Shown: positions 8,376 through 16,077 of the stretch, in pieces | Layout: each line of letters begins with the position of its first letter | Position numbering within the stretch: the first letter of the stretch is position 1 | NCBI RefSeq assembly: GCF_000518885.1 | Contig: NZ_JAEL01000065.1 | Span: forward strand, 1-32,267 | Source: Bacillus sp. J33 | GTDB lineage: Bacteria > Bacillota > Bacilli > Bacillales > Cytobacillaceae | Reading direction: 5' to 3' | Length of the DNA stretch: 32,267 bases | Notes under the pieces: generated by a model | Told to the model about the DNA's origin: nothing | The model's input: the letters and a program-made list of their open reading frames with translations, nothing else | Database searches by the model: none | Translations under genes and position numbers: made by a program

Positions 8376-8710
8376 ATGCCGCATTTATTCTTTGAGGAAT
8401 TTCAATTAATCAGACAAAAGAGATAAGTGCCCCTTTAGTAAAAGACTTAGCTGAACTATGTCTCTGTGGGGAGGACAATTTCACATTGGAAGTGGTAAAC
8501 TCTACTTTCGTGTTTAACCAAAATGAAGTGTCAGCTTATCCATTTATAGAAGTTAAATGGTTTGACCGGGGAAAAGAGGTTCAAAATCAATTTGCGAAGA
8601 TTGTTGCCATCCACGTTCAGTCACTTGGGGTACCAGAGGTAGAAGTCGCATTTACTGCATTTAGGGAAACTGACTATTATTTAAATGGAAAGAGTTTTGC
8701 GGAAGAATAA
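8376..8710 (+). pseudogene. DUF1904-family protein, frameshifted near 8394
   Basis: A good ribosome site (GGAGG) precedes ATG 8376, which reads MPHLFF and then leaves the frame. From about 8396 the rest of the family continues in another frame: GISINQTKEISAPLVKDLAE, then the part from 8486 that starts with a TTG and ends KSFAEE. One missing base between TTT (8391-8393) and GGA (8396) explains this; an Arg codon is expected there. From memory, DUF1904 structures belong to the tautomerase/MIF fold, where the Pro after the initiator Met is catalytic. A product begun at the TTG would lack it. The gene precedes a DAO oxidase. It may be truly broken or a sequencing error. Confidence 0.75.
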
Positions 8711-8747
8711 AAGTTTCCGCCAAGCATAAAGAGGGGAGGAAAAAACA

Positions 8748-9866
8748 ATGAAGGTAGCAGTAATTGGCTCCGGCATTGCAGGTTCAAGTGCAGCTTATTA
8801 CCTCTCAAGAGAAGGTGCTGAGGTAGTTATTATAGATAAAGAACATGAGGGACAGGCAACCGCAGCTGGCGCAGGGATTGTCTGTCCGTGGATTTCCAGA
8901 GTGGAAAATGAAGACTGGTACACATTAGCCAGAAAAGGTGCCCTTTACTATCCTTCACTTATAGCCAATCTTAAAGAAGATGGAGAAGAGGGCTTTGGTT
9001 ACGGAATGGTAGGAGCCCTGGCAGTCAGCAGCCATGCAGAAGAACTAGATGCCATAGAGCAAAAAGTCCGTCAAAAAAAGGAAGAAACACCTGAAGTAGG
9101 GGAAGTTAGCAGATTGCAAGCAGAGGAAGCCCGAAAACTTTTCCCTCCTCTTCGTGAGGATTTGCAAGCAGTTCATGTAACCGGTGCAGCGAGAGTGGAT
9201 GGCAGGTTATTAAGGGACGCCATGCAAAAAGCAGCGCAAAAACATGGTGCAGTGACTCATTATGGGGAAGGGGAGCTTGTACTGCAGAATAATAAGGTTA
9301 CAGGAGTTAAAGTTAACGGTGACATTATTTCGGCTGATGCTGTAATTGTGACGGCTGGTGCATGGGCCAAAGAGCTGCTGGCTCCTGTAGGTGTAGACCT
9401 TAATATAGAGCCTCAGCGCGGCCAGATTGCCCACCTGGAAATGAAAAACGAGGATACCTCTAAATGGCCAGTGGTGCTCCCTCAAAGCAGTCATTACCTT
9501 GTAGCTTTTGACCATTCAAAAGTGGTTGTGGGAGCAACTAGAGAAACGGGTTCTGGATTTGACTATAGGCTAACGGCATATGGAGTAAAAGAAGTTCTAG
9601 AGGAAGCATTAGACGTGGCTCCCGGTTTAGCTGACAGTACATTAAAGGAAGTAAGAATCGGTTTCCGTCCGGCAGGTTCTGATATTTTGCCTTTGCTTGG
9701 CACAGTGGCAGGAGCAGATGGGCTGGTCATTGCTACAGGACTAGGAGCTTCTGGACTTACCATGGGGCCATATGTTGGTAGTGTTGCTGCAAAGCTAGCC
9801 TTAAATAATGAAACAGAAATAGACTTGTCTCCTTATAATCCGCTAAGAGGGGGATTGAAGGTCTAA
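8748..9866 (+). CDS. FAD-dependent oxidoreductase, DAO family (glycine/D-amino-acid oxidase-like)
   Basis: This 372-aa protein starts behind GAGGGGAGG. It begins MKVAVIGSGIAGSSAAYYLS, a GxGxxG FAD motif ending at Asp in VIIDKE, and has the usual DAO end (IGFRPAGSDILPLLGTVAGA, then TGLGASGLTMGPYVG). It is a stand-alone DadA-type enzyme (COG0665), probably cytosolic or membrane-associated, oxidising an amino acid or N-substituted amino acid. It is clearly different from the DAO subunit at 7204-8277. It follows the broken DUF1904 gene and a putative GntR operator, so a second step of the same pathway is likely. The substrate is unknown. Confidence 0.9.
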   Translation: MKVAVIGSGIAGSSAAYYLSREGAEVVIIDKEHEGQATAAGAGIVCPWISRVENEDWYTLARKGALYYPSLIANLKEDGEEGFGYGMVGALAVSSHAEELDAIEQKVRQKKEETPEVGEVSRLQAEEARKLFPPLREDLQAVHVTGAARVDGRLLRDAMQKAAQKHGAVTHYGEGELVLQNNKVTGVKVNGDIISADAVIVTAGAWAKELLAPVGVDLNIEPQRGQIAHLEMKNEDTSKWPVVLPQSSHYLVAFDHSKVVVGATRETGSGFDYRLTAYGVKEVLEEALDVAPGLADSTLKEVRIGFRPAGSDILPLLGTVAGADGLVIATGLGASGLTMGPYVGSVAAKLALNNETEIDLSPYNPLRGGLKV

Positions 9867-9931
9867 ATTTATGATTTTGGGCTGGGCTCATTTTCAAAGC
9901 AGGAAAAATAACGGTTAGCCGGTAAATGATG

Positions 9932-9958
9932 TTTCCGTCTTAAATTATGAGACGGAAA
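9932..9958. repeat. Hairpin downstream of the DAO gene
   Basis: TTTCCGTCT (9932-9940) and AGACGGAAA (9950-9958) form a perfect 9-bp stem with a 9-nt loop. There is no T tract. It may protect mRNA ends or act together with the terminator that follows. Confidence 0.45.
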
Positions 9959-9990
9959 GCAGCAAATTCGGTATTCAGCTTAGCCGAAAA

Positions 9991-10025
9991 AGCATCCTCT
10001 CAAAAAAACAGGGAGGATGCTTTTT
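9991..10025 (+). terminator. Rho-independent terminator
   Basis: AGCATCCTC (9991-9999) pairs perfectly with GAGGATGCT (10013-10021), followed by TTTT. It ends the catabolic cluster. The A-run in the loop and flank also allows termination of the convergent yvrJ transcript. Confidence 0.8.
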
Positions 10026-10031
10026 ATCTGC

Positions 10032-10169
10032 CTATTCCCTCAACCGATCCGGCAATCCCTGGATTGACGATACCACCACATCGAGCTTTGCTTCGATTCT
10101 GTTCAGCAGGAAAAGCGTGACAACAATCGGGAAGCCGAGCTCACTAATCAATGTGATCATCTGTTCCAT
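10032..10169 (-). CDS. yvrJ: YvrJ-family small protein
   Basis: This 45-aa protein begins MEQMITLISELGFPIVVTLF and then reads LLNRIEAKLDVVVSSIQGLP, the typical YvrJ pattern: a hydrophobic helix followed by an amphipathic one. It is probably a small membrane-associated protein. The ATG follows AAAGGAG at 9-nt spacing. YvrJ-like genes often travel with DUF1659 and DUF2922 genes, as here; the function is not known. A strong terminator separates it from the DUF2922 gene, so it may depend on read-through or its own promoter. Confidence 0.85.
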   Translation of the reverse strand: MEQMITLISELGFPIVVTLFLLNRIEAKLDVVVSSIQGLPDRLRE

Positions 10170-10231
10170 AGTATCTGCTCCTTTCCGGTGCCAGGTCATC
10201 TGGACTGGCATCCTATAAGTAAACTTCCTAT

Positions 10232-10261
10232 AAAAAAGGCCGGGTTCAAAAGAATCCGGCC
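10232..10261 (-). terminator. Rho-independent terminator of the DUF1659-DUF2922 unit
   Basis: On minus, GGCCGGATTC, a TTTT loop and GAACCCGGCC form a 10-bp stem with one G-U pair, followed by six T. It lies just after the DUF2922 stop. Confidence 0.85.
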
Positions 10262-10269
10262 TCTTGCCA

Positions 10270-10488
10270 TTATGCTAATTCATATTCGGTTACGTTGCGC
10301 TCAAGCAATCTGGCTTCTTTTGCTTGAACAAAGTCGCCGCCATTGCCGTCAAATGCATTGGCAGCAATAATTTGATCCATCGCCGCCTTTACAGCAGCTG
10401 GATTAATCGGTTCAACTGGATTATCAATGGTTAGTTTGGATGGCTTGCCCATTGTAGATAGGAAAGTCAATTCTAATGTTTTTGCCAT
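10270..10488 (-). CDS. DUF2922-family protein
   Basis: This 72-aa protein begins MAKTLELTFLSTMGKPSKLT and has the DUF2922 pattern of Firmicutes: N-terminal beta strands, a central VEPINPAAVKAAMDQIIAAN helix, then AKEARLLERNVTEYELA. Its function is unknown. The start follows AGGAGGTG. It lies downstream of a DUF1659 gene, the standard pairing, and ends at a terminator. Confidence 0.88.
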   Translation of the reverse strand: MAKTLELTFLSTMGKPSKLTIDNPVEPINPAAVKAAMDQIIAANAFDGNGGDFVQAKEARLLERNVTEYELA

Positions 10489-10531
10489 TCTGTTTCACCT
10501 CCTCATAAGATTAAGATTTTAATAGAATGTT

Positions 10532-10750
10532 TTAGCCGATAATCTCGAAGCTGTCGCTGCGGTTAAGCGCAACTAATGGATCATTGGAAAGAGATGCAAC
10601 TGCCTGCCCAACTGTGAAAAGCTGGTCTGCCGTTGCGGATTGCTTTACGCTGCTGTAAGTTTTGGACTTGTGTACCGGTTTGCCTTGCTCGTCCAATCCG
10701 GTTTCAAATACCAGGCGAAGCTTAGAATCGATGATGTTTGCAACTGCCAT
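10532..10750 (-). CDS. DUF1659-family protein
   Basis: From ATG 10750, which follows AGGAGGTGATC, the protein has 72 aa: MAVANIIDSKLRLVFETGLD, then TYSSVKQSATADQLFTVGQA and a C-terminus ending DSFEIIG. An upstream GTG belongs to the ribosome site and is not the start. DUF1659 proteins are small, of unknown function, and usually sit next to DUF2922 and YvrJ genes. Its promoter block is closely repeated before the gene at 18268-19080, which suggests shared control. Confidence 0.88.
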   Translation of the reverse strand: MAVANIIDSKLRLVFETGLDEQGKPVHKSKTYSSVKQSATADQLFTVGQAVASLSNDPLVALNRSDSFEIIG

Positions 10751-10773
10751 GCTGATCACCTCCTTTCACCTTC

Positions 10774-10812
10774 TATATACGTTTTTATTGGGCAATAGGA
10801 CAGGGTGAATTT
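10774..10812 (-). promoter_or_regulatory. Promoter of the DUF1659-DUF2922 unit, matching the one at 19105-19145
   Basis: Read on minus: AAATTCACCCTG, then TGTCCT as a -35-like element (10797-10802), a 17-bp spacer, TATATA (10774-10779) and AAGGTGAAAGG up to the ribosome site. The same order, spacing and most bases recur before the 18268-19080 gene. The -35 is unlike TTGACA. Confidence 0.6.
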
Positions 10813-10846
10813 ATAAAGTGATTTAAATTTTTGAAGAGACACTAAA

Positions 10847-10912
10847 TTCCGTAAATACGGAAAAAAGGGTAAAAATTTTTCCGGGAAAGCGGAAAATTCC
10901 GCATATACGGAA
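10847..10912. promoter_or_regulatory. Three upstream activator dyads for the sigma-54 promoter
   Basis: TTCCG-N6-CGGAA occurs three times: 10847-10862, 10879-10894 and 10897-10912. The first and third are almost fully palindromic across the centre (GTAAATAC and GCATATAC). They lie about 115-180 bp before the -24 element, a normal distance for enhancer sites of sigma-54 activators. The activator encoded at 16165 is the likely binder. Confidence 0.75.
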
Positions 10913-10920
10913 TAAAACTA

Positions 10921-10996
10921 GTAAAACGTTTTCATTCTTCAAGCCTTTAAAATAGTATTTTTAAATATTTTTTACCCGTTTAAGAAAACGTTTTCG
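10921..10996. promoter_or_regulatory. Two cre-like CcpA sites
   Basis: GTAAAACGTTTTCA (10921-10934) and AGAAAACGTTTTCG (10983-10996) each match the cre consensus TGWAANCGNTNWCA at 12 of 14 positions. Both lie between the enhancer dyads and the sigma-54 promoter. CcpA repression of ketone-body use in sugar-rich conditions would fit. Confidence 0.5.
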
Positions 10997-11025
10997 TAGT
11001 TTTAAAAGTTTATTTCATAAAAAGT

Positions 11026-11041
11026 TGGCACGTATCTTGCA
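11026..11041 (+). promoter_or_regulatory. Sigma-54 (-24/-12) promoter of the ato operon
   Basis: The sequence TGGCAC-N5-TTGCA, preceded by T and followed by AA, matches the sigma-54 consensus exactly, with the required GG-N10-GC spacing. It lies 46 bp before atoD. Transcription should need SigL and an AAA+ activator. Confidence 0.88.
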
Positions 11042-11086
11042 AAGTATCAATAGTGAGAACAGACAAATATTCTAGGGGTGCAATAA

Positions 11087-11743
11087 ATGAGTAAAATGAC
11101 ATCTTATGAGGAGCTCTTGCAAATATTTAAAGATGGCATGACCATCATGTCCGGAGGTTTTATGGGGATTGGAACTTCGGAATTATTAGTGTCAGCCCTT
11201 TTGGAATCAAATGTAAGCGGTTTAACGTTGATTGCCAGTGACACTGCGACTGAAGAAACAGGTGTTGGACCATTAATTGTCAATAAACGAGTAGATAAAT
11301 TGATAGCTTCCCATATTGGGACAAATCCGGAAACGGGCAGGCAGATGATTCAGGGAGATTTGGAAGTCGAGCTTGTTCCTCAGGGGACGCTTGCTGAGCG
11401 AGTTCGTGCCGGAGGGTCAGGTCTTGGCGGAATATTAACCCCGACTGGTGTCGGTACAGTTGTAGAAGAAGGAAAGCAGAAAATCGAGGTGGATGGACGC
11501 GAGTATCTGCTGGAAAAGCCGCTCCGTGCAGAAGTTGCCATCATAAAAGCGAAGAAGGCTGATAAGCTTGGCAATCTCGTTTATAACCAATCTGCCAGGA
11601 ACTTCAATCCAATGATGGTGATGGCAGCGGATTTAGTTATTGCGGAAGTAGAGGCGATCGTTGAAGTCGGCGAAATTGACCCGCATGATGTGGACACTCC
11701 GGGAATTATAGTAGATAAAGTGATTGTCAAAGGAGGCAAGTAA
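11087..11743 (+). CDS. atoD: Acetoacetate CoA-transferase, subunit A
   Basis: This 218-aa subunit of a family I CoA-transferase moves CoA from a donor acyl-CoA to acetoacetate or a short-chain acid. It closely follows E. coli AtoD through most of its length: [15 protein letters not shown] at about 17-31, [35 protein letters not shown] and NQSARNFNP. The Gly-rich GGFMGIG region belongs to the CoA/oxyanion site. It is the first gene after the sigma-54 promoter and lies one base before its partner subunit. It acts in the cytosol as an A2B2-type complex. Confidence 0.95.
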   Translation: MSKMTSYEELLQIFKDGMTIMSGGFMGIGTSELLVSALLESNVSGLTLIASDTATEETGVGPLIVNKRVDKLIASHIGTNPETGRQMIQGDLEVELVPQGTLAERVRAGGSGLGGILTPTGVGTVVEEGKQKIEVDGREYLLEKPLRAEVAIIKAKKADKLGNLVYNQSARNFNPMMVMAADLVIAEVEAIVEVGEIDPHDVDTPGIIVDKVIVKGGK

Positions 11744-11744
11744 A

Positions 11745-12383
11745 ATGATCTTGACTAAAACAGCTAAAGAAATTATTGCTGAGCGGGCAGCAAAGGAATT
11801 GCATGATGGAGATGTTGTAAACCTTGGAATAGGGCTGCCGACTCTGATCCCTAATTATCTGGAAGCAGGGGTAAATGTTTTCCTGCAATCTGAGAACGGC
11901 TTCATTGGATTAGGTCCGGTTAGAGGGGAAGTCGAGCCGGATATCGTGAATGCCGGAGGGCAGCCTGCAGGGATTAATCCTGGCGGAGCTTTTTTTGATA
12001 GTACGTATTCATTCCAATTAATCCGAGGCGGACATGTGGATGTAACGGTTCTTGGGGGCCTTGAAGTTGACCAGCAAGGAAATCTTGCAAACTGGATGAT
12101 TCCTGGAAAAATGGTGCCTGGAATGGGCGGTGCCATGGACCTTGTGACAGGTGCGAAAAAAGTGATTGTGACCATGGAGCATTGTTCCAAAAAGGGAGCG
12201 CCTAAAATCTTGAAAGAATGCAGGCTGCCTCTTACTGGCAAGGGTGTTGTCGACTTAATCATTACAGAACTCGCAGTGTTCAAGGTGACAGAAGAAGGCC
12301 TTGTTTTGGTTGAACTCCAGGAGGGTGTTGACCTGCAAACCGTTATCGAGAAAACAGAAGCTGAATTTACATTACAAAACTAG
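11745..12383 (+). CDS. atoA: Acetoacetate CoA-transferase, subunit B
   Basis: The start is ATG 11745, just after the atoD stop, with AAAGGAGG inside the atoD end; this gives 212 aa. A TTG at 11724 lies upstream of that ribosome site and is not the start. The catalytic Glu is Glu50 in LQSENGFIGLGP, the residue that forms the glutamyl-CoA intermediate. NAGGQPAGI, RGGHVDVTVLGGLEVD and PGKMVPGMGGAMDLV match AtoA. With AtoD it activates acetoacetate to acetoacetyl-CoA, the substrate of the thiolase encoded next. Confidence 0.95.
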   Translation: MILTKTAKEIIAERAAKELHDGDVVNLGIGLPTLIPNYLEAGVNVFLQSENGFIGLGPVRGEVEPDIVNAGGQPAGINPGGAFFDSTYSFQLIRGGHVDVTVLGGLEVDQQGNLANWMIPGKMVPGMGGAMDLVTGAKKVIVTMEHCSKKGAPKILKECRLPLTGKGVVDLIITELAVFKVTEEGLVLVELQEGVDLQTVIEKTEAEFTLQN

Positions 12384-12403
12384 TTTTATAGGAGGAACTG
12401 AAT

Positions 12404-13588
12404 ATGCGTGAAGCAGTTATCGTAAGCGCTGTCAGAACAGCGATCGGAAGTTTTATGGGAACACTAAGCAAGACACCGGCAACGGAGCTGGGTGCTGTTG
12501 TTATAAAGGAAGCACTTAAACAAGCAGGAGTGAAGGAAAATCAGGTAGATGAAGTGATCATGGGAAATGTCCTTCAGGCGGGTTTGGGACAGGGGCCTGC
12601 CCGCCAGGCGGCTTTAAAGGCTGGCTTGCCTGAGGAAGTTCCTGCTGCGACAATTAACAAGCTATGCGGATCCGGATTGAAAGCGGTGCATTATGCAGCA
12701 CAGGCTATTCAGCTTCAAGAGGCAGATATCGTTGTTGCTGGCGGCATGGAAAATATGAGTCTCGCACCATACCTGCTAATGGATGGGCGTACAGGTTTCC
12801 GCATGGGTGACGGAAAAGTGATTGACAGCATGATTCATGATGGACTTCAATGTGCCATCAATAGCTGTCATATGGGTATTACCGCTGAAAATATAGCAGA
12901 TCAATATGAATTATCCCGTGAGTCACAGGATGAATTTGCAGCTTGGAGCCAGCAAAAAGCTGATGCTGCCATAAAAGAAGGCAAATTCAAGGATGAAATT
13001 GTTCCGGTTGCAATCCCGCAGCGCAAAGGGGATCCCATTGTCTTTGATACAGATGAATTCCCGCGTGCAGGGGTAACAGCAGAAAAGCTTAGCGGTTTAA
13101 AGCCGGCTTTCAAAAAAGAAGGCTCTGTGACAGCCGGCAACGCTTCAGGCATTAATGACGGAGCAGCGGCACTTGTCCTTATGAGCAGGGAAAAAGCAGA
13201 GGAATTGGGCATTAAGCCATTAGCTGTATTAAAAGGAAATGCATCAGTCGGGGTAGACCCTAAAATTATGGGAATCGGACCAATTCCTGCATCCAAAAAA
13301 GCGCTGGCAAAAGCAGGTCTTTCAATGGAAGACATGGATTTGGTTGAAGCAAATGAAGCGTTCGCAGCCCAGGCATTGGCGGTGGGACAAGACCTTGAGA
13401 TTCCAAGAGAGAAGCTCAATGTAAATGGCGGTGCGATTGCACTGGGACATCCAATTGGTGCAAGCGGCGCGAGAGTCCTTGTTACATTATTGCATGAAAT
13501 GAAACGCAGAAATTCCCGGTATGGCCTTGCTGCTCTATGTATCGGCGGGGGCATGGGTGTCGCAAGTGTTGTTGAATTGGAAAAATAA
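12404..13588 (+). CDS. atoB: Acetyl-CoA C-acetyltransferase (thiolase)
   Basis: This 394-aa thiolase cleaves acetoacetyl-CoA with CoA to two acetyl-CoA (reversible). Catalytic residues are visible: Cys88 in NKLCGSG, His349 in GHPIGASG and Cys379 in CIGGGMG. GGMENMS and NEAFAAQ are also typical. Length is standard. It follows atoA by 20 bp with a GGAGG site and ends the acetoacetate-to-acetyl-CoA route. The adjacent dehydrogenase shows that the operon works in the direction of 3-hydroxybutyrate breakdown. Confidence 0.95.
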   Translation: MREAVIVSAVRTAIGSFMGTLSKTPATELGAVVIKEALKQAGVKENQVDEVIMGNVLQAGLGQGPARQAALKAGLPEEVPAATINKLCGSGLKAVHYAAQAIQLQEADIVVAGGMENMSLAPYLLMDGRTGFRMGDGKVIDSMIHDGLQCAINSCHMGITAENIADQYELSRESQDEFAAWSQQKADAAIKEGKFKDEIVPVAIPQRKGDPIVFDTDEFPRAGVTAEKLSGLKPAFKKEGSVTAGNASGINDGAAALVLMSREKAEELGIKPLAVLKGNASVGVDPKIMGIGPIPASKKALAKAGLSMEDMDLVEANEAFAAQALAVGQDLEIPREKLNVNGGAIALGHPIGASGARVLVTLLHEMKRRNSRYGLAALCIGGGMGVASVVELEK

Positions 13589-13616
13589 TAGATTGATAGT
13601 TTAGGAGGAAGGGCAA

Positions 13617-14390
13617 ATGGTAAATCAAGTTGTTTTTGTGACAGGTGCAGCAAGCGGAATTGGCTACCAAATCGGAGAAGCCTTTTTAAATGAAGGGGCA
13701 AGAGTGGTTTTTACTGATATTAATGATGAAAAGATTCAGGAAGTTACAAAGTCTTTAAGAGATAAAGGCTTTGATTGCTTAGGAATCAAGGTGGATGTAA
13801 CAAGTGAAGAGGATATTAAGAATGCAATTAACCAGACGGTAGAGAAATATGGCAGACTCGACGTTCTATTAAATAATGCAGGTCTGCAGCATGTGTCACC
13901 AATCGAAGAATTCCCGACTGCGAAGTTTGAATTCATGATTAAAGTGATGCAGGTTGCACCTTTTGTGGCGATGAAGCATGCGATTCCTATTATGAAGAAA
14001 CAGGGATTTGGCCGTATTATCAACATGGCATCCATCAATGGGCTGATAGGGTTTGCCGGAAAAGCGGCATATAACAGCGCCAAGCATGGTGTAATAGGCT
14101 TAACTAAAGTGGCGGCGCTTGAAACCGCGGCCCATAATATCACCGTGAATGCAATTTGCCCTGGGTATGTTGATACTCCGCTGGTACGGGGACAGTTTGA
14201 AGATTTGGCTAAAACTCGCAATGTACCGGTCGAAAAGGTCAAAGAAGAAGTCCTTTACCCGCTTGTACCGCAAAAGCGCCTATTGGATGTACAGGAAATT
14301 GCTGATTATGCTTTATTCTTAGCGAGTGAAAAAGCAAAAGGCGTTACAGGACAGGCTGTTGTACTGGATGGCGGATACACAGCTCAATAG
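13617..14390 (+). CDS. bdhA: D-3-hydroxybutyrate dehydrogenase (SDR family)
   Basis: This 257-aa short-chain dehydrogenase oxidises 3-hydroxybutyrate to acetoacetate with NAD. The cofactor motif TGAASGIG is at 9-16, NNAG at 86-89, and the catalytic Ser139, Tyr152 and Lys156 are in place. Asp34 after strand 2 favours NAD over NADP. Features close to known 3-hydroxybutyrate dehydrogenases and YxjF of B. subtilis include LQHVSPIEEFP and the CPGYVDTPLV segment. It follows the thiolase by 28 bp behind AGGAGG. It supplies the acetoacetate that AtoDA activates. Other hydroxy-acid substrates are possible but less likely in this operon. Confidence 0.92.
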   Translation: MVNQVVFVTGAASGIGYQIGEAFLNEGARVVFTDINDEKIQEVTKSLRDKGFDCLGIKVDVTSEEDIKNAINQTVEKYGRLDVLLNNAGLQHVSPIEEFPTAKFEFMIKVMQVAPFVAMKHAIPIMKKQGFGRIINMASINGLIGFAGKAAYNSAKHGVIGLTKVAALETAAHNITVNAICPGYVDTPLVRGQFEDLAKTRNVPVEKVKEEVLYPLVPQKRLLDVQEIADYALFLASEKAKGVTGQAVVLDGGYTAQ

Positions 14391-14680
14391 AGTGAAACTT
14401 CCATCAGTGACGGTTTTTCACTGATGGTTAGCTGAACCAATCGGGCATTTACGGGCAGTTGATCCCCCATTTAGAACAATCTTTGGCACTCAAACTCTTA
14501 AACTGGGGTTCTTACTGCCCGTTAATGCGGGATAAAGTGAAACTTCCATCAGTGGCGGTTTTTCACTGATGGTTAGTTGAACCAATCGGGCATTTACGGG
14601 CAGTTGATCCCCCATTTTAGAACAATCTTTGGCATTCAAACTCTTAAACTGGGGTTCTTACTGCCCGTTAATGCGGGATA
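14391..14680 (+). repeat. Two tandem copies of a 145-bp structured repeat
   Basis: Copy 1 (14391-14535) and copy 2 (14536-14680) differ at only about four positions, including one extra T. Each has a perfect 10-bp hairpin (CCATCAGTGA with TCACTGATGG, 7-nt loop) and a larger arm pairing ACGGGCAGT with ACTGCCCGT around CCCCA/TGGGG. No reading frame explains the conservation. The copies fill most of the gap between bdhA and the permease. Confidence 0.9.
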
Positions 14681-14697
14681 TAACTACATGAGAATGA

Positions 14698-14757
14698 TAT
14701 GCAGGCATGTTGCATAGTCCGCGCTATAAGAATCAGTCTATGCAAATGCTCGCATAT
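14698..14757 (+). promoter_or_regulatory. Hairpin in the permease leader
   Basis: A 20-nt arm from 14698 and a complementary arm ending at 14757 (with CTATGCAA at 14738-14745) pair with few mismatches around a loop of about 20 nt. The structure ends some 13 nt before the ribosome site. It could act as an mRNA processing or translational control element. I see no terminator tail. Confidence 0.5.
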
Positions 14758-14782
14758 TAACTACTGCATAAGAGGTGAAATG

Positions 14783-16066
14783 ATGTTTGGAATCATATTA
14801 GGGTTAATTGTCTTGATGGTTTTGGCTTACTTTGGCTGGTCGATTATCTGGGTCGCGCCAATTGCAGCAGGCGTCGTGGCTTTAACAGGCGGACTTGATC
14901 TGCTTGATGCCTATACAAACACATATATGAGCGGGTTTGTTAATTTTGCGGAACAATGGTTTCCTGTCTTTATGCTGAGCGCCATTTTCGGTAAGTTGAT
15001 GGAAGACACAGGCATGGCTAAATCGATTGCTGTTGTTCTTTCCAAATGGATGGGGACGAAACGTGCGATACTTGGTGTCATTTTGTCCTGCGGTGTGCTG
15101 ACATATGGCGGCATCAGTTTGTTCGTTGTGGTCTTTGCGGTTTATCCGCTTGCTTTATCACTGTTCAGAGAAGCAAATATTAGCCGGAGAATCATGCCAG
15201 CTACGATTGCATTGGGTTCCTTTACGTTCACAATGACAGCGCTTCCGGGAACGCCGCAAATCCAGAACCTTATTCCAATGCCATATTTCCAGACAGATGC
15301 GATGGCAGCTCCCATTATGGGGATTGTGTCGGCGTTGATTATGGGTGCAGGCGGTTATTGGTATTTGCTTTATAGGCAAAAGCAGCTTGCGAAAAATGGC
15401 AAGGTGTTTACGGAGCCAAAAGATAACAGCCTGCTTGATGTCTCAGAACATGCACCAAATGTTTTTCTATCACTGCTTCCACTGTTAACGGTATTATTAA
15501 CGCTTAATCTATTGGATTGGCATATCGTGGTAGCATTGCTTTCAGGTATCATGTTGATCTTGTTATTGAACATTACGAAAATCAAAGGGTTTGTTAAAGC
15601 AATCAACGGCGGTGCAGCCGGGTCGATTACAGCCATCATCAATACAAGTGCTGCCGTTGGATTTGGCACAGTTGTACAGGCTGTTCCAGGTTTTAAAAAG
15701 ATTACAGAGCTATTGATGAATATACCAGGCAACCCGCTGATCTCTGAAGCTGTTGCGATCAACCTGCTGGCTGGTGCTACAGGTTCAGCATCAGGCGGAA
15801 TGGGAATTGCTCTTGAAGCATTAGGAAAACAATATTTTGAAATTTCACAAGCGACTGGCATTAATCCGGAAGCATTCCACCGCATTGCCTCTTTATCATC
15901 CGGCGGACTGGATGTTCTTCCGCATAATGGGGCTGTATTGACGCTATTAACCATCACAGGCTTATCGCATAAAGAGAGCTACCGTGATATTGCGGTTGTC
16001 GGGATTGTTATTCCGATTATTGCAACTGCTGCAGCGATTGTGCTTGCGGCAATGGGAATCTATTAA
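14783..16066 (+). CDS. GntP-family permease, probably for 3-hydroxybutyrate/acetoacetate
   Basis: I choose the second of two adjacent ATGs (14780 and 14783), placed well behind AGAGGTG; this gives 427 aa. An in-frame start at 14699 would add a soluble Cys-rich stretch without ribosome site. The protein is strongly hydrophobic with about 12 segments and GntP-type motifs (GGISLFVVVFAVYPLAL, MTALPGTPQIQNLIP, SGGLDVLPHNGAVLTLL). YxjC in the B. subtilis yxjC-scoAB-yxjF group is the parallel. GntP members carry gluconate and other organic acids by proton symport. The operon suggests uptake of 3-hydroxybutyrate or acetoacetate, which is an inference. Confidence 0.9.
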   Translation: MFGIILGLIVLMVLAYFGWSIIWVAPIAAGVVALTGGLDLLDAYTNTYMSGFVNFAEQWFPVFMLSAIFGKLMEDTGMAKSIAVVLSKWMGTKRAILGVILSCGVLTYGGISLFVVVFAVYPLALSLFREANISRRIMPATIALGSFTFTMTALPGTPQIQNLIPMPYFQTDAMAAPIMGIVSALIMGAGGYWYLLYRQKQLAKNGKVFTEPKDNSLLDVSEHAPNVFLSLLPLLTVLLTLNLLDWHIVVALLSGIMLILLLNITKIKGFVKAINGGAAGSITAIINTSAAVGFGTVVQAVPGFKKITELLMNIPGNPLISEAVAINLLAGATGSASGGMGIALEALGKQYFEISQATGINPEAFHRIASLSSGGLDVLPHNGAVLTLLTITGLSHKESYRDIAVVGIVIPIIATAAAIVLAAMGIY

Positions 16067-16077
16067 TGATGAATTGG

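Noticed and set aside
12901-13701. 266-codon minus-strand open frame antisense to the thiolase gene
   Set aside because: It lies opposite a thiolase with full catalytic motifs; the peptide is Ser/Pro/Ala-rich as expected of a codon-bias shadow.
14700-14716. Possible second sigma-54 promoter (GGCATGTTGCA) before the permease
   Set aside because: The GG to GC distance is too short for a -24/-12 element; the bases belong to the leader hairpin.
15370-15957. 195-codon minus-strand open frame antisense to the permease
   Set aside because: Shadow of a clearly real membrane-protein gene, without a ribosome site or recognisable domain.
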